Below the pieces are notes generated by a model that did not search any database, had not been told where the DNA came from, and was given only the letters and a program-made list of their open reading frames with translations. From contig JAGYXB010001997.1 in the NCBI GenBank assembly GCA_022495005.1, positions 1,922,001 to 1,986,000 of the forward strand: 64,000 nucleotides of DNA, written 5' to 3'. This stretch comes from Rhyacophila brunnea. Lineage: Eukaryota; Arthropoda; Insecta; Trichoptera; Rhyacophilidae. Both the position numbers and the translations under genes were made by a program. The first letter of the stretch is position 1, and each line of letters opens with the position of its first letter. Shown here one piece after another: positions 44,166 to 57,000 of the stretch.

Positions 44166-45459
44166 AGTTATGTGTATCGTAATCTATTTTATTAATATTT
44201 TTAGACGTATAATAATTAAGTATAAATGATCATTAGTTAGTTAATGAATTGTCCTTGTATTTTTAAACCGATAAGTATGTAGGTACATATTGTTTTAAAA
44301 TTTATGTAAGGTGGATATAATTTAATTTATAGAAAATTATTTTCACAGTATGTGTTTCTACAACAATTTTACTAAAAATACGATATAAAGACATTTGTAA
44401 ATTATAAAACATGTGATTGAGTCATCAATATAATATTGAATATGTTATATCTTTTACTTCTACTTTTTTAGTCTATTTCTGTTTGTGTTCTGGTTATTTA
44501 ATTAATAAATACCTGCAGCAATATTATCAGTTAATGTGGGTTCAATGATACATTTCCTTCCAAATTCAATAATTACGCTATATTAATTAAGCTAATATAA
44601 TAGTAATAATTAAGAGGTGAAATTATTTGAAAAAAAAATTCTATTGATATTTATTGAACAATAATTAGGCTTATAAATTAATGTACTTATAAACTTACTG
44701 AGAATAGAATTGATATAAACTTGACAACTTTTCTCAAAAAATGACAACACTGTGAAATATTCTATTCGCGACAAGGGCGACTTCCTGTTTTCGCCTAAAT
44801 AATGTTGTCGTACAGTAGGAGTAACTGGCGCGATTTGGCGGCAAATTTTGACAGTTCTGTCATAATCTTCTAAGTTCGTTCGATCAGAAGTATATTATTT
44901 TTGTTGCGTATTAGTTCTTTTGCTACTCATATTATATAATTACGAATATTGTGAAGTGTCAACTAGGTACCGCAAATAATATTTTCCACTACTTAAATAC
45001 AAAAATATGTCTAGGTATCATGGAAACAGACGCCAACAACAATTAGTATACTATGAATAATTTATTCAAAATAAAAGAATCTGGACGTATATTTACACAC
45101 ACAATAAATTGTATTCATAATAAATCTAACAAAATCAATATCGTTCAATATACCCTACTTAAAACTAATTTAACACTAGGTAGGTACCCCTGTGTATGAT
45201 CTCCGCGAACATAACCTCCACAGTTTTTGACACTTGATCTGCCACAGACAATAACTGTACGCATATGGGCACGTCTGTTGACAGTTCGACAGATTAAAGG
45301 AAAAAAAATCTTCTACCCCACCTTTTGCAACCATAACGTATTTTTCGGTCTAATTTGACTGGACTATACGGACTTTGTATGAATATGCGAAAAATCTTTT
45401 TTTATAGTTTTCAGTAAAAAAAAAGTCGGAAATGTCTCGTATCCTATCGTAAAAATTGC
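44166..45459. other. Unique AT-rich DNA
   Basis: No gene or repeat recognised. Confidence 0.4.
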
Positions 45460-45960
45460 TTAGAATAATAAATTACAAGACAAAAAGAACTTTTTATATA
45501 CCACGTTTTTAAATTTTCTGTTGAATCGTATAAACTTGACAATTCTATGTATTAATAATTAAGGACAAATAAGACAATTGTCAACAAACAAACAAACAAA
45601 CAAACAAATATAGAAAACTGAAATGTCATTTTGATTTCCATAGTAACGCACGTATATATTAATAATTTAGTTGCTAGGACCACACACTTAGCAACTAATA
45701 ATAGTGGATTGGATTACAGATTTCTTCCAAAATAACTTTTCATACAAAACAGAATTAACTGAAAATGAATTTAATTCTACTTAAAGATTGCTAAACGTAT
45801 TAAAAAATGCATTGGCATCGTGTTCTGATATATTCTAAAAGTTTCAAATTTCTAGTTAGTCGGGAAGTTAGTTAAAAATCGATTGCAAGATTTGTACCGG
45901 ACAAACAACCACCGGACAAATAAGAATACAAGCTAAGAAAAACGTGGTAAAATGAATAAT
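45460..45960 (-). repeat. Right arm of the 500-bp inverted repeat (partner at 25065)
   Basis: Reverse complement of 25065-25560. It contains a short AAAC microsatellite (45582-45608) not present in the partner. Confidence 0.8.
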
Positions 45961-47420
45961 TATCACGACGAGTGACATAATGTCAGACTGTGTTGGGTCT
46001 AGAGTTATTATTATAAAATTAAAATAGAGCTTTCGGTATTTATTGTTTTTCAGCATAAAAAAGCTCATTCTATTTCAAATATCGTTAAGTACCAGTTTAA
46101 TAAACATCCTTTGTTTTTTTTTGTTAGAGGTTTAGTCTCGACGTGCTAAAATCAAAACGGTATTTTCCAAACTAACGCAATATCTTACATAAAATTAATC
46201 CCCATCATAAAAGGAATACTTTTAATACTTGATATTTTGTATTCATTAAACTTTTGTCATAATGTAACGTAAATATTTACACATATGGTTGATCTTTCTA
46301 TTGTGTTGCTGGTGTTATAAACTTAAGACGATTTTGTATTTATCAATAAAATGATATAAAAAAGGATTTTTTATTATTGAAATATAAAATTTTATTGATT
46401 GTTATAATATATATGGCGTGTCATTTTATTACTTTTCATTTCTTGGGTCATAAAACCAAAATTATTACTCGAGTCGTGTCACAAAATGTTTGAATTCACA
46501 ACATTTTTGTTTTAGAATCTTATATTTTAAACTGTTTCAAATAAATTCGCGCGTAAAAAAATATACACGCCAGTTCAAATCTGTTTGTAATTTTTATATT
46601 CGAATACGAAACTAAAATAATATTCATATTGTATTATCTAATTTTAATGATAACAAAAGCGCGAACCAGATCAGTGGATAGAAAGGCTTCAAGTAGGTAC
46701 CTACCTCGAAACCTTCAAAATCCATTAAACTTAGACGTCGCTCTATTGTGGTAGGAACCTTTCACTTTCAACTCAGTCTGTAGGTATACAAACATAAATA
46801 CATACTTCTATTTGAATAATATTTTATTTATTTTGCAACAGGCGTGACTTAAAATGGTTATTATTTATTTTTATTAGGTCTTTCTTGGACATAAGCTTTA
46901 ATTTAATACGTTGGTCATAAGTCATAATTTAACACAGTCGAAACTATGTTAATTGTAGTCTTGTCATTATAATCTAATTTATAGATAACCAGGTGCTATA
47001 TTTAGGTATAAGTAGACCCTAGGTTTCTTGTAACACAACGTTAATACAAAACGGAAAAAGAATCGACGTAAGTCTAATAATTTCCGTAAATAACACGTAC
47101 ATATTATTCCTAATCCTTTTAAATGCATAACAAAATGATCCCATAATCGTTTGTACCCTAAAAGTATTTAACTATTAGATAATAATATTATATTTATATT
47201 GTAATTGACTTGAGAATATAAAACTTCAAAACATAATTATCACGTGTATGAAAACACATTTTGAATAAATGCATTTGGTAAGATATACATTATTTATCAA
47301 GATTGGAATCAAACTATCAAAATAGCCTGCAATGGCAATATTTTTTAATGGACTATTAATATATTTGGTTGTTGAGTTTGTATGGATTACTATTAGATGG
47401 ATAGTGGACTTCGGGACGCC
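45961..47420. other. Unique AT-rich DNA
   Basis: No gene or repeat recognised. Confidence 0.4.
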
Positions 47421-47423
47421 GGG

Positions 47424-47642
47424 TACTAACTAGGCTGGTAAGACCCGCCCTAAATAGTGCGTATTAAACTTTGTCAGTCGAACGTATTTATTTTTATTGA
47501 AATAAGACTACAATTTACAGACCAATATTATCTGTAAACTGTAGTCTTAGTTCAATAAAAACAAATACGTATGACTAACGAAGTTTAATGTGCACTATTT
47601 ATGGTGGATCTTAACAGCCTACCCATACCCTTCGCTACTACT
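47424..47642. mobile_element. hAT-type MITE family 1, short internally deleted copy
   Basis: The left arm TAGGCTGGTAAGACCCGCCC to GACTACAATTTACAGA is joined almost directly to the inverted right arm TCTGTAAACTGTAGTCTTAG to ACAGCCTACCCATACCCTTC. The middle, present in other copies, is gone, leaving a near-perfect hairpin. Confidence 0.8.
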
Positions 47643-49075
47643 GCTTTAGGGGTTGGTGAGCAGAGGAAGTTTTTATGGAATCTTGAATCATTTTTTGATC
47701 CCGGATCACACGCACTTTTTAGTCATCTGGTTATATGGTTGAGTTAGATATTCACTCGCGCACGGGTCATCTTGTATTAATCTTATCTACATTTTCATAG
47801 TAATAAAAGTAGTTCTAAATATTGAATCGCTTAAACTCTGAAAATATTACATTTTAAATTCTCGAGGAAAACATAACTTCATTAAAATTATAAGTAGGCA
47901 TGTCAAAATTGAAATTTAGATGTATCTTGGCGCCATTTTTTAAAAATCACAATGAGTGTTCTTGTTAACTTAATTTGAAATTACAAAATACAGGTTAGAA
48001 AGTGTCTGTGTACTAGAATAGATAGATGGAGATTGTCTGGCATGCGATGAGTGTGGGTTCGAATCCCATTCGGTCAATTTTTCTAATACGTTTATTTCTG
48101 AGGATGTTCTATATTATTTATACTCAATAAAGCTTAATTATTTATTATTTATTACTTTTAATTTTATGAAAACTTTACTGCTTTTACCCGAGTATTTCTT
48201 TTACCAGCAATAATTAATTCTTCATTTCTTATTTATACGCTCCTTTTCATCGTGGGTATTTTTAAACGAGACCTTTGAATGAGATGGCCATATAAAAATC
48301 AGAAGATAAACCTTTAAAGCTTTAAAAAGAAGCCACATACATACATGTAATTAAATGTATTAATTATCTATTAGCAGCATACCAAATAAAAAAATAATAG
48401 TCCATAGACATGACGTTTAGACATTGTGGGAAAAAACCTCGATCGGAAGGATACCCGTTTGTAGTCAACGATGATCTGATGTATACATGCGTGTGATATC
48501 ATTTCGACTAATGAACGTCACATAATGTTCAATTAACATTACAGCATTTTTTTTTTGTGCCAGCCCTGGTAGCTACCGATATATTTTTAAATAGCTGGCA
48601 ATAGTATCTCCGTCGAAGGCCACTGGAAACAAAGCGTGCTACCAACAAGCTGTCAATTTTGCAGCACACTTCTTGCTTACTCCGTACATTGTGATACAGA
48701 TAGCGGCCGGCCGGTGGCAGCCGTACTGTTTTGGAAAATTTCAAGGGCGGCTCAGATTCAAACTGAATGAAGGTTTATAATCCGGTGTGTATCTTTCCTG
48801 TCTCCCGAAGACATTTAAGCAGGTCTATTCTTAGCGGTTATCACTTTAGCATGTTTCCGTTATTTTTATTCTTCCAAATTAGCACGGAAGGTATTCTTTA
48901 TACTAAACGGTTAGCGGCGGCTATCTCTAATTCATAATACGGCTAAAATTTAGGTTGGTAGACATGTCGATCAAATTCGGATATTTTTGTGCTGCCGAAT
49001 CCAAGCGGATAAGACTGAGCACAAGCGGATAAAGCTGAACTAGCGCCATCTAGTTGGTAATGAGCCAGCGCACGA
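47643..49075. other. Mostly unique DNA with a tRNA-like 3' half and a GC-rich patch
   Basis: 48035-48078 has GTGGGTTCGAATCCCATTCGGTC, a box B-like tRNA 3' half. 48545-48745 is unusually GC-rich (GATAGCGGCCGGCCGGTGGC) but shows no recognised peptide or clear terminal repeat. Confidence 0.35.
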
Positions 49076-49313
49076 AATGGAATATTTTACAAAAATATTT
49101 ATAAATTATGTATTTATTTATATACATGTAAATACACAGTTAACCAATTTTATGTGTATTTTATAAAAATAAGTGTGTTAGATTTTTTGTTACCTACATG
49201 GCCTATTTAGCTCAAACGGTCAAATTAATTTTGTCAGGAGACGAAAAGATAATTTTAGAGATTTAATGAACCGGAACGGCGCTCCGGTACGTTCCGATCC
49301 ATTTCGAGCCCAG
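49076..49313. mobile_element. hAT MITE family 3, third copy
   Basis: It runs from CAGCGCACGAAATGGAATAT to CCATTTCGAGCCCAG and is similar throughout to 39931-40166. The flanking 8 bp no longer match. Confidence 0.7.
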
Positions 49314-51318
49314 GAGCCGAATATAAGAATTTTGTATTGACACGTCAGACATATTAACATAACCTACAATTTTATTGATCATGTCATAGCGATTGCAGCA
49401 AAACCGTCGGATCTTGCGTCTCAATTCTCAATATGTAAAATTGACATACTCTCTATCGTTCTCAAAGTTAGCACGGCGAAGAGAGAGATATCATCTTTTC
49501 ACAGTTGACTGTAAACTGTTTTACATAATTAACCGCCAGAATACGTAAAGTGATAAATGTGATATATTTATCACAATTAGCTCTTTTTTGATGGAGTGAA
49601 ATGTTAGAATAGGCCAGCATATAATTTAAATACCCATATTCGTCTTTCATGGTAATATCTTTGAAAAGTCGACGTTCTTTATCAGACAAATATTCTTTTT
49701 TCAAAATTATCAATGATTTTGTTGACTCACCAAATCTACTCCAAAGGGAGGGTTTCCATAGTGCAAACTACCGAAATACAAGAGAAATACGGATAAAAAT
49801 AGATAGGTAAGTAAATTATAAATACAATCTTGCTGTATAATATGTGTATATCAAATTCTGGTAGGTGCTCGTTTCTAGTCACACCGATCAAATATCTAAT
49901 AATAATAACAGCGTTATTATCAGCTATTTAATACCAATCAATGTTATATTAATGTTATTATCTATTATAAATTTGGAACATTACTGTCTGCAATGCTCCA
50001 CAAACAATAGCACCATTTTTTTTTAAATCTTAATACTATCTCTTTCTGGTATAACAGCTAACGGTAAATATTACGAAATGTACTAAGTAAAATTTACTTG
50101 TAACATTTAATATCTTCTTGTCTATATCAATATTTAATACACATTTCAATTTTGAAATCCCCCTTTTCTTTCTACAAATTATGACTGTCGTGACTCACTT
50201 TAATAACAGAGTAAATAATATAATTTTATCGAGTAACCCCTTAGAGGTTTTAGTTTTTTTTTTATGTATAGCAACCATTCAATACTCTCTGTCTATGTTA
50301 TACTTCAGCCCAAAATGATATTTATAATAATTCATTCAATTGTTAAGTGGGTGAACAGCTTGATAGAAATACGATATCACTGTCGTAATATAATAAATAC
50401 AATAAAAACCATAATGTAACCTATATTATGTGTTTGAAGTACTGTCAACCGGTTTGGGTTCTGTCCACCTTTTCACACGGTGTACGAATAAAGATTGATA
50501 GTGGTGTGAAAAAGCTTGGCGTATAACTACGGTGACCATTTTTTTTGGTGTAGACAAAATAGATTGCTTCCTTTGCGGTGCTCGAATAGAACAATAAACT
50601 ATACATTGTTTTAAATACAATGAATATTCCTATACTACAGAAAAACATTAAAAACATGGCGGACATGTCAAAATCATCTACAATTTTTACACCCTCACTA
50701 TTTACTTAAAGCACTTAATATTTCATGAACCATTAAACATCCGCTAACTAACAAATACTTTTTAGATAGATCTAACGATGCCGAAACTAACTGCCGACCA
50801 TCGACCATAAGCAATAAAACTACTGAAAAAGGAAGAAGAAGACAGAGGAGGGTTCACAGAATCTTAAATAAAATCTCTAGTATAATCTTGCACCCTTCCC
50901 TCACTCATTCAACTAAAGCATTTGCACAAATAAGATCGTCGACATTCAACTTGTTGGGGTGATAATGAATGGTGAATAATTTACAAGATTTGACAATGTA
51001 AAATTATTTAGTTTGAAAATGCCTCATATATAATATGTACCAACTAGAAAGAATCCTTGAAAAAATCGACGCGTCAATGTGCCAACGCGCCAAAGTACTA
51101 ATCCAGTGGATACGGGTAAAAATCTTTCTAGTAGGTATAGATCTGAGGTGTTTTTAAATTAGTACATATGTAAAATTTATGGTGCAGTCATAGCTTAAAC
51201 CCCATTATTTCTTTTAAATTTTCCATTAAAGTTCACATCCATTAATTCAATTATTATCGGCACTCTACGTCAATGTAGATAATGTATCTACTCATCTTTG
51301 TCTCTTGAAAAATTCTCT
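49314..51318. other. Unique AT-rich DNA
   Basis: An 81-residue minus-strand frame at 49468-49713 (KEYLSDKERRLFKDITMKDE) has protein-like composition and a GTGAGT near its 5' side (49717), but no family is recognised. Otherwise nothing is seen. Confidence 0.35.
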
Positions 51319-51319
51319 A

Positions 51320-51600
51320 ATTGCCTTAGCTTTAGAGACGCTGTGCCTTCAAAGTTCCAGAATTCCCTTCAGACCTTCTCTTTCTCTGCTGTTCTATTAA
51401 AAAGAAGTTTCTTAGATAGTTGAATGTTATCAATCCTTGAGACATGGCCTTCCTAACGGTGTCGCTGTCGACGTGGGCATTGTACAACGCGTCTAATTCA
51501 TGATTGTACCTTCCTTTGCATAAGGATTTAAAAATCCTTCTAAATATCTTCAATTAAAAAATATTCAGCATCCTTTCATGTTTTCATTACACCTAGTATT
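51320..51600 (-). pseudogene. RTE-type retrotransposon fragment, group E
   Basis: The minus strand reads MKIFRRIFKSLCKGRYNHEL then DALYNAHVDSDTVRKAM. This corresponds to the region of RTE-like RTs between the connection segment (K.LR.IFK...) and the RYNHELY.LY motif. The later part (LRNFFLIEQQRKRRSEG) has lost the family pattern. Confidence 0.55.
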
Positions 51601-51849
51601 CCGTCCATTGTGGCAATATGGAGTTAGTGTTTTTTTTGTAGCTTAATTTTAGTTTTTTTAGTATACATTTTATAAATAAAGTATAAACATGGAGTTTTAA
51701 AATGAAAAAAACTGAAGGACACCGCAAAAATGAAAAATTGTCTTCTATAATAAAAAAATGGTTACTATAACCATAAATAAGAGTCATATCGTCAGCTTAA
51801 CGGATAAACCTCGAAACTCAAAAAACATGTAATGTTCAGGAGAAAGAAA

Positions 51850-52206
51850 AACCGGCGTTAATTCAAAACTACATAATTTTGAGAACATAACACTTTCTAT
51901 TGGTTATATAAATATATTATAACCAATAGAAAAAATCTTTTAAAAAAAAAAGTAAAACACCCCGCAGGAATCGAACCTGCATATCTCGGGTATCGTACCC
52001 ATGCACATAGACCACTATGCTAAAGGCGTCATACTTAATTGTTACAAATTTTAACTAATGGCTTAATACTCTCTGAAGCGATTTTTAAAGAGATTTCATT
52101 GCATTGGTTATAATAATTTCTTCAGAAGTGTTTTCAAAATTATGAATGTTCAATAATTAGAATGATACATTCATAAATCTTGTGAATTATTCGTTGAATA
52201 AAAAAT
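51850..52206 (-). mobile_element. tRNA-cassette element with both inverted arms
   Basis: The left arm (51868-51955) has ACATAATTTTGAGAAC and AACCAATAGAAAAAATC. The right arm (52095-52206) has the inverted TTGGTTATAATAATTTCTTC, AATAATTAGAATGATACATT, AAATCTTGTGAATT and ATTCGTTGAATAAAA. The cassette lies between them at 51956-52030. This shows the family is an inverted-repeat (MITE-like) element and not a SINE. Confidence 0.8.
51956..52030 (-). ncRNA. tRNA-like cassette
   Basis: On the minus strand: GACGCCTTTAGCATAGTGGT (box A), GGGTACGATACCC in the anticodon position, and GCAGGTTCGATTCCTGC (an intact T stem-loop with box B). The acceptor stem is only partly paired. Confidence 0.55.
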
Positions 52207-52655
52207 AGCTTAATAAAAAATTCAAAACTAATTTCAAAAATTTAAAAAGCCATTTGGCTTATATTATTTTAATTTATTATAATATTGAATATTAAAAAAC
52301 CTTCGGTATTTCGAGGTTTGAAATAATGAGAAAATGAAACTTAGATGGGGGATTGTAATAATATCAGTTTAAATAAATGCTTGTTTTATGTAAGTTGCGT
52401 TTTACGGTAACTTTAACAAAATTTCATTTTATTGTGGTACTTACTCCGCTGAATTTTAATAATAATCAGTTCTCAGTTGACAATGTCCCATTGAAGCAGA
52501 CGAAACCGGTTCTGATTATTATTAAGCTAGGTGGAATACGTACTACATATTACGTTTTCCAAATTGACAGTTGACCACCAAGAATTGACCGTTTCTTTAT
52601 ACATTGTAGATGCTTAGAATTTGAAAAAAGACAGCTCAGTAAATTATAAACTAAA
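52207..52655. other. Unique AT-rich DNA
   Basis: GTTGACAATGTCCCATTGAA then GCAGACGAAACCGG at about 52477 resembles a stretch at 63358. Nothing else is seen. Confidence 0.35.
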
Positions 52656-52659
52656 TATA

Positions 52660-52918
52660 ACACTTAAAAATATTAAACATACATAATTTTGAAAACGCTT
52701 CTGAGAAAATATAATATACTTAACCAAAAGAAAAAATATTAAAAAAAAAAAAAAACACAGGAATCAAACCTGCATCTCTCGGGTATCGCACCCCCTCGCA
52801 CATAGACCACTATGCTAAAGAAGTCATACTTCAAAATTATGTATTCATCAATTATGTATTTTTAATAATTAGAATGTTACATTCTTAAATCTTGTTAATT
52901 ATTCGTTGAATAAAAAAA
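52660..52918 (-). mobile_element. tRNA-cassette element, compact copy
   Basis: The left arm (52675-52740) and inverted right arm (52835-52918) enclose a minus-strand tRNA-like cassette (52755-52824). That cassette has TTTAGCATAGTGGTCTATGT and a worn box B (GGTTTGATTCC). The linker found in larger copies is absent. Confidence 0.78.
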
Positions 52919-53590
52919 ATAATTAATTAAAAAATATTATATCACTAAGAACGAAAATAAGTCTGAGTAGGCAATATTATCAAAGAAACTATGATAATTT
53001 ATGGTTAGCATCAACTTTAGCTCCTGTGGGTACGTCTTTTTATGCAACTCATGTGTAAAGGAATTTGTCGACTCTTTATCGTGTGATAATCTTTTTCTGT
53101 TGCCCATCCATTTGTGAAGCATAATAATTGTATGTATCGTCATCACTCAGATTGTGTTGAATTGAAATGCGACCAAATGTTTTACACGATTATGTATTAT
53201 AAAATAGTCATGTTGTAGTTTTTTCGTAATTACGCAAATATGTAGCTTGTTCTTACGCCAACTTCTATCAATAGACAATAATATCCCGGATAAAAGTCAA
53301 AGTAATGACACCTTCCAATAATAAATGTCGCAAACGTGTTAACAATAAACAATCGTGGCCATGAATCTTTCGCTGCATGTGAACAGGTCATGAAAAGCAA
53401 CTTTAGACAACAATATCATCTCGCCATAAACTGAAAGATGTATTTTAGGGCGAGATGCATGAATATCACTGATCACGAAACAATAATTAGCCGTTATTCT
53501 GTTATTAGTGCTTAGTCTACAGTGTACGCGGATATCTTGTATACAGCGATAAGCGAGCGCGTCGTGTGAAATGTACCAAATGTAGCACCA
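52919..53590. other. Unique AT-rich DNA
   Basis: Nothing recognised. Confidence 0.4.
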
Positions 53591-53876
53591 GCGCATCTAT
53601 TATATAAACAAGACAGCTTTCGGCCTATACGGCAACTATCTAGGGTAGATTTGTATCGAAGTATTAGCATTTATTTTAACAAACTGAAAAAAACCGTCTA
53701 TCTGGCTCTAAAATTTAGCATAGCCAAGAGAGGTGTTGTTAAAACATAGCACTTATTGTAACAATTACAACTAACTTAATGTTATCGTTACAATAAGTGC
53801 TAATACTTCGATACAAACCTAACCTAGATAGTTGCCGTAGTGTCCGAAAGCAGTCTTGTGTATAGAATAGATGCGC
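53591..53876. mobile_element. MITE family 2, short copy
   Basis: GCGCATCTATTATATAAACA at the left and the inverted GCGCATCTATTCTATACACA at the right begin terminal repeats of about 80 bp, ending TTTGTATCGAAGTATTAGCA. The centre has CCAAGAGAGGTGTTGTTAAA, shared with the copies at 27846 and 56860. Confidence 0.85.
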
Positions 53877-54177
53877 AGGAGTATTTTAACCATAAATCGC
53901 AGAAATTAAATAACAAATCCTGTGCATCATGTGATTTACTTGGTTATAATGAAAGAAAATTCCGATTATATACGCAAATACAAAAGATTACCAGTATTAG
54001 CAGTTTAGAATTACATTATTCAGACTCTCAATAATATATTATTGCCATTTAATTGCCATGCCAATAAAAAACGAGAGCCACCATAGATATAATAATATAT
54101 ACTGTATACATACGCGATGGATCATTTTATTCAATTTACCATTGATACAACAACCATTAAATAATTTATAGTTTATC

Positions 54178-54420
54178 ATCATCATCAACAGCCGAGATTG
54201 ATTCCGTTCTGGATGAATGCCTCTCCTAGCCTCTTTCATTATTCTCAATACCTAGTTCTTTACTATAACGTATATCCGCAGAACTATTATGCAGTCATTG
54301 ATCCAGTGAGTTTTTAGGCATCCTGTATTTGATTAGCGCCATATGAGTACCAGTGTATGTCTGAATTTATCCACTCACCGACCAATATGTCCGGCTCATC
54401 CAGGACTCATCACTCCTTCA
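54178..54420 (-). pseudogene. RTE group A fragment, strongly decayed
   Basis: It begins at the CATCATCATC tail on the plus strand. Minus-strand similarity to the group A C-terminus is limited to short blocks (opposite 54190-54230, 54275-54310 and 54360-54400). Confidence 0.55.
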
Positions 54421-55402
54421 CCAGCTTGGCGACACCTAAATAATTATCCAGCTGAAGTTTATAATTATTCAATTCATATCGTGCAGTTTCCACTGTATGT
54501 CCATTCAAAAAGTTTTAATAATAATTATTGAGTAATCGAAATTTTAAAATGACATATTGATTACGGAATGTGACGTTAACTCGCCAATTAACATTTTCGT
54601 ATTTTTCAATATAATTTTATATAACATGACGTATGGCTTTCGACGTTATTTATCGTAACGTCAATAATCTATTCAAATCGGCCGTAGTTACGAACTTCAA
54701 TGAATCCACACTTTATATTCTTTTTTTAATTTGTTAGTTTTAGGTTTTTTATTGTAAATTTACCAGTAAAATGTATTAAATTGTATTCCACTGAAATTGG
54801 AGGCCACTCGTATCATCATTACTTTGGTAATTCTTTTTCTGGCACACATTCATACATAAAAACTTTATCTGCACAAGGATTGTCAACAGTGGGGTTGATG
54901 CCAAAAGATAATTTAGGTATTTTGAGTTTACAACGGAGTATAATTTAATATGTCTATATATAATTAATATGAATGCTAGAAAACAACTCAAGACCATACG
55001 ATATATTGCACATGTACACAAATCACACAGAAATTAGCATTATGCCTGATTTTATAGGACATGTCAAATATTCAAATTGCAATTAGATAACATAACCATA
55101 ACATGATTTTGAAACTTACCAACTTTTGGCAGTAACTCCAAAAAATTGAGGGACGATGACTGTTGTCCATGTGACGGCTACACATCTCAAACTGTGCGGC
55201 ATGTCATCAACGACTTCCATATACTAGAAAAGGAGTGATGTACTCTGAGAACTCTATGTACACAGCATAATCATGAAATGAAAACCTTAACGAAATACAA
55301 AACAAAGCAAGAACACTACACAACATATTTAATTCTCGCCATCAAGAAAATTTAAGATATAAATGGAGGAACATAATTAACTACACACCAATGCAACTAA
55401 CC
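54421..55402. other. Unique AT-rich DNA
   Basis: Nothing recognised. Confidence 0.4.
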
Positions 55403-55460
55403 CTCTCAACCACCTTGTACGAAAAGGCAAGGGCATGGCTATTTATATTTTAAAAAAAAA
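55403..55460 (+). mobile_element. SINE-1, 3' body fragment
   Basis: CAACCACCTTGTACGAAAAG then GCAAGGGCATGGCTATT and an A-rich tail match the 3' end of the SINE at 2521. The tRNA-like head is missing. Confidence 0.65.
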
Positions 55461-56820
55461 CCCACAATATTGTCTATGTCTATGTTGGTCAATAAATAGA
55501 TCGTTGTGTGTATAGTATGTTCGCTTAGGCGTGGCCAACTCCGCGAAATGGAGTGAATAGTTGTGTAGAATAAACAATAATCATTTACTGCCCACTCGTG
55601 ACTACACGCCGTCAAATATTTGGCACTAAACGTTAAAATGGTATACATTCTGTACTCGCACTATATATTTTTAAATATTTTACGCGGCGGTTCAAAAAAA
55701 AATAAGAGTCAGGGAAAATCACATGAAAACCTCTTTATATTTTTGGAGGCCGACAGTTCAGCGGAAGTGTTGATATACGCGTGTCCCTGCCCTGGTAACT
55801 ATCTAAGATATCGAAAGCATTAGTAATTAATATATTGTATATTCTCCCTATGTATATAACCAGGCAATTGTTTTAGATATCGAAATATGCCACTTACGTG
55901 AGGTAAATTTCGACGGACGTTGTTTTATAATATATTAAAATATGGTACCTATATTTAAGTCGCTCATTAGACTCCGCACAATCTTCTATGTTTTCACAGT
56001 GCACTGTATTTTTTAATCGTAATTCTATTATTTAATTGAACAGCGCCTGTACACATACATGTATTTATTGGCACTAATAGTATGTAAATTAAGCTATCGC
56101 AATAATAACTGCTTATACGCAATAGTGCTAACTGTCTCACCAATCTCATTCTTCAAACGTAAGCAAGACGCGTTGTTGTCATTGTATGGTATTATTTGAT
56201 AGGTTGTGAAAATTAGTAAACGTCAAAATGCGATGCGCGGTTTGGCACTATCGTTCTACTGCAGATGCGTATACGTCATGCAAGTTCCAACTATCGCGTG
56301 AAAATTCAGAAACTTCTGAACTTTTTTGATCCATGCATGCAATCTTGCAACTTGCACGATAATACGTGTTTACACGTGCATTTGTGATGGCCGCAATAAT
56401 ACGCAGTACGCATAGCAAAGATCACAAGTCTCTTGAATTTCATGTCTCTATCTTCTTACTTGTTTAAATAAATTCAATGTTTTCCAGCTTATAATAAACA
56501 ATTGTTATCTTTAAATATAGTGTTTTCTTTATTTATATGGTATTTCGTTATGTACACACTTAGAAATCAATAATTTTATCATACACTTACATGTATTGTT
56601 TATACACATTTTCTTAGTCTCTACTTAAATTCCTTTTTTTATTATATTCCATAGATACAAGTTCACTGATAGTCACATCCATTTGTCAGCGAGATCACAT
56701 GCTCTGAATTATTTAATCATCATATTTTATTCTTTACTTTTTACTTCTTAATCATGCTCTACTCTTAACTATCTATTTCTCTAATCTCTCTTTTATTCAC
56801 ATATCCCTCACACTTAACAC
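55461..56820. other. Unique AT-rich DNA
   Basis: No gene recognised. A short dyad ACACGTGTTTACACGTG lies near 56362. Confidence 0.35.
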
Positions 56821-56822
56821 TT

Positions 56823-57000
56823 TTACAGCTGTCAAAAAGTGTTATGTTTTAACAACCCCTCTCTTGGCTGTGTTAACTTTTAGAGCGAGATCTTTGACAG
56901 ATTAGACGGCTAAATTATTCTAACAATTATAATACCTCAATACCTACATAAATATGATAAACTACCATCGATAGCCGCCATGTCTATATAAGACCCACAT
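56823..57000 (-). mobile_element. MITE family 2, partial copy
   Basis: Contains, inverted, AAAAGTTAACACAGCCAAGA and GAGGGGTTGTTAAAACATAAC, and ends near ATGATAAACTACCATCGATA. It supplies the uninterrupted sequence across the LTR-like insertion site at 27266. Confidence 0.7.

Noticed and set aside
48545..48745. GC-rich patch as an exon or CpG promoter
   Set aside because: Frames on both strands lack motifs and no splice or transcript signal could be supported.
49468..49713. A possible exon on the minus strand with a GTGAGT near its 5' side
   Set aside because: The composition is somewhat protein-like, but the GTGAGT lies on the wrong side to serve as a donor for this frame and no family or repeat was recognised.
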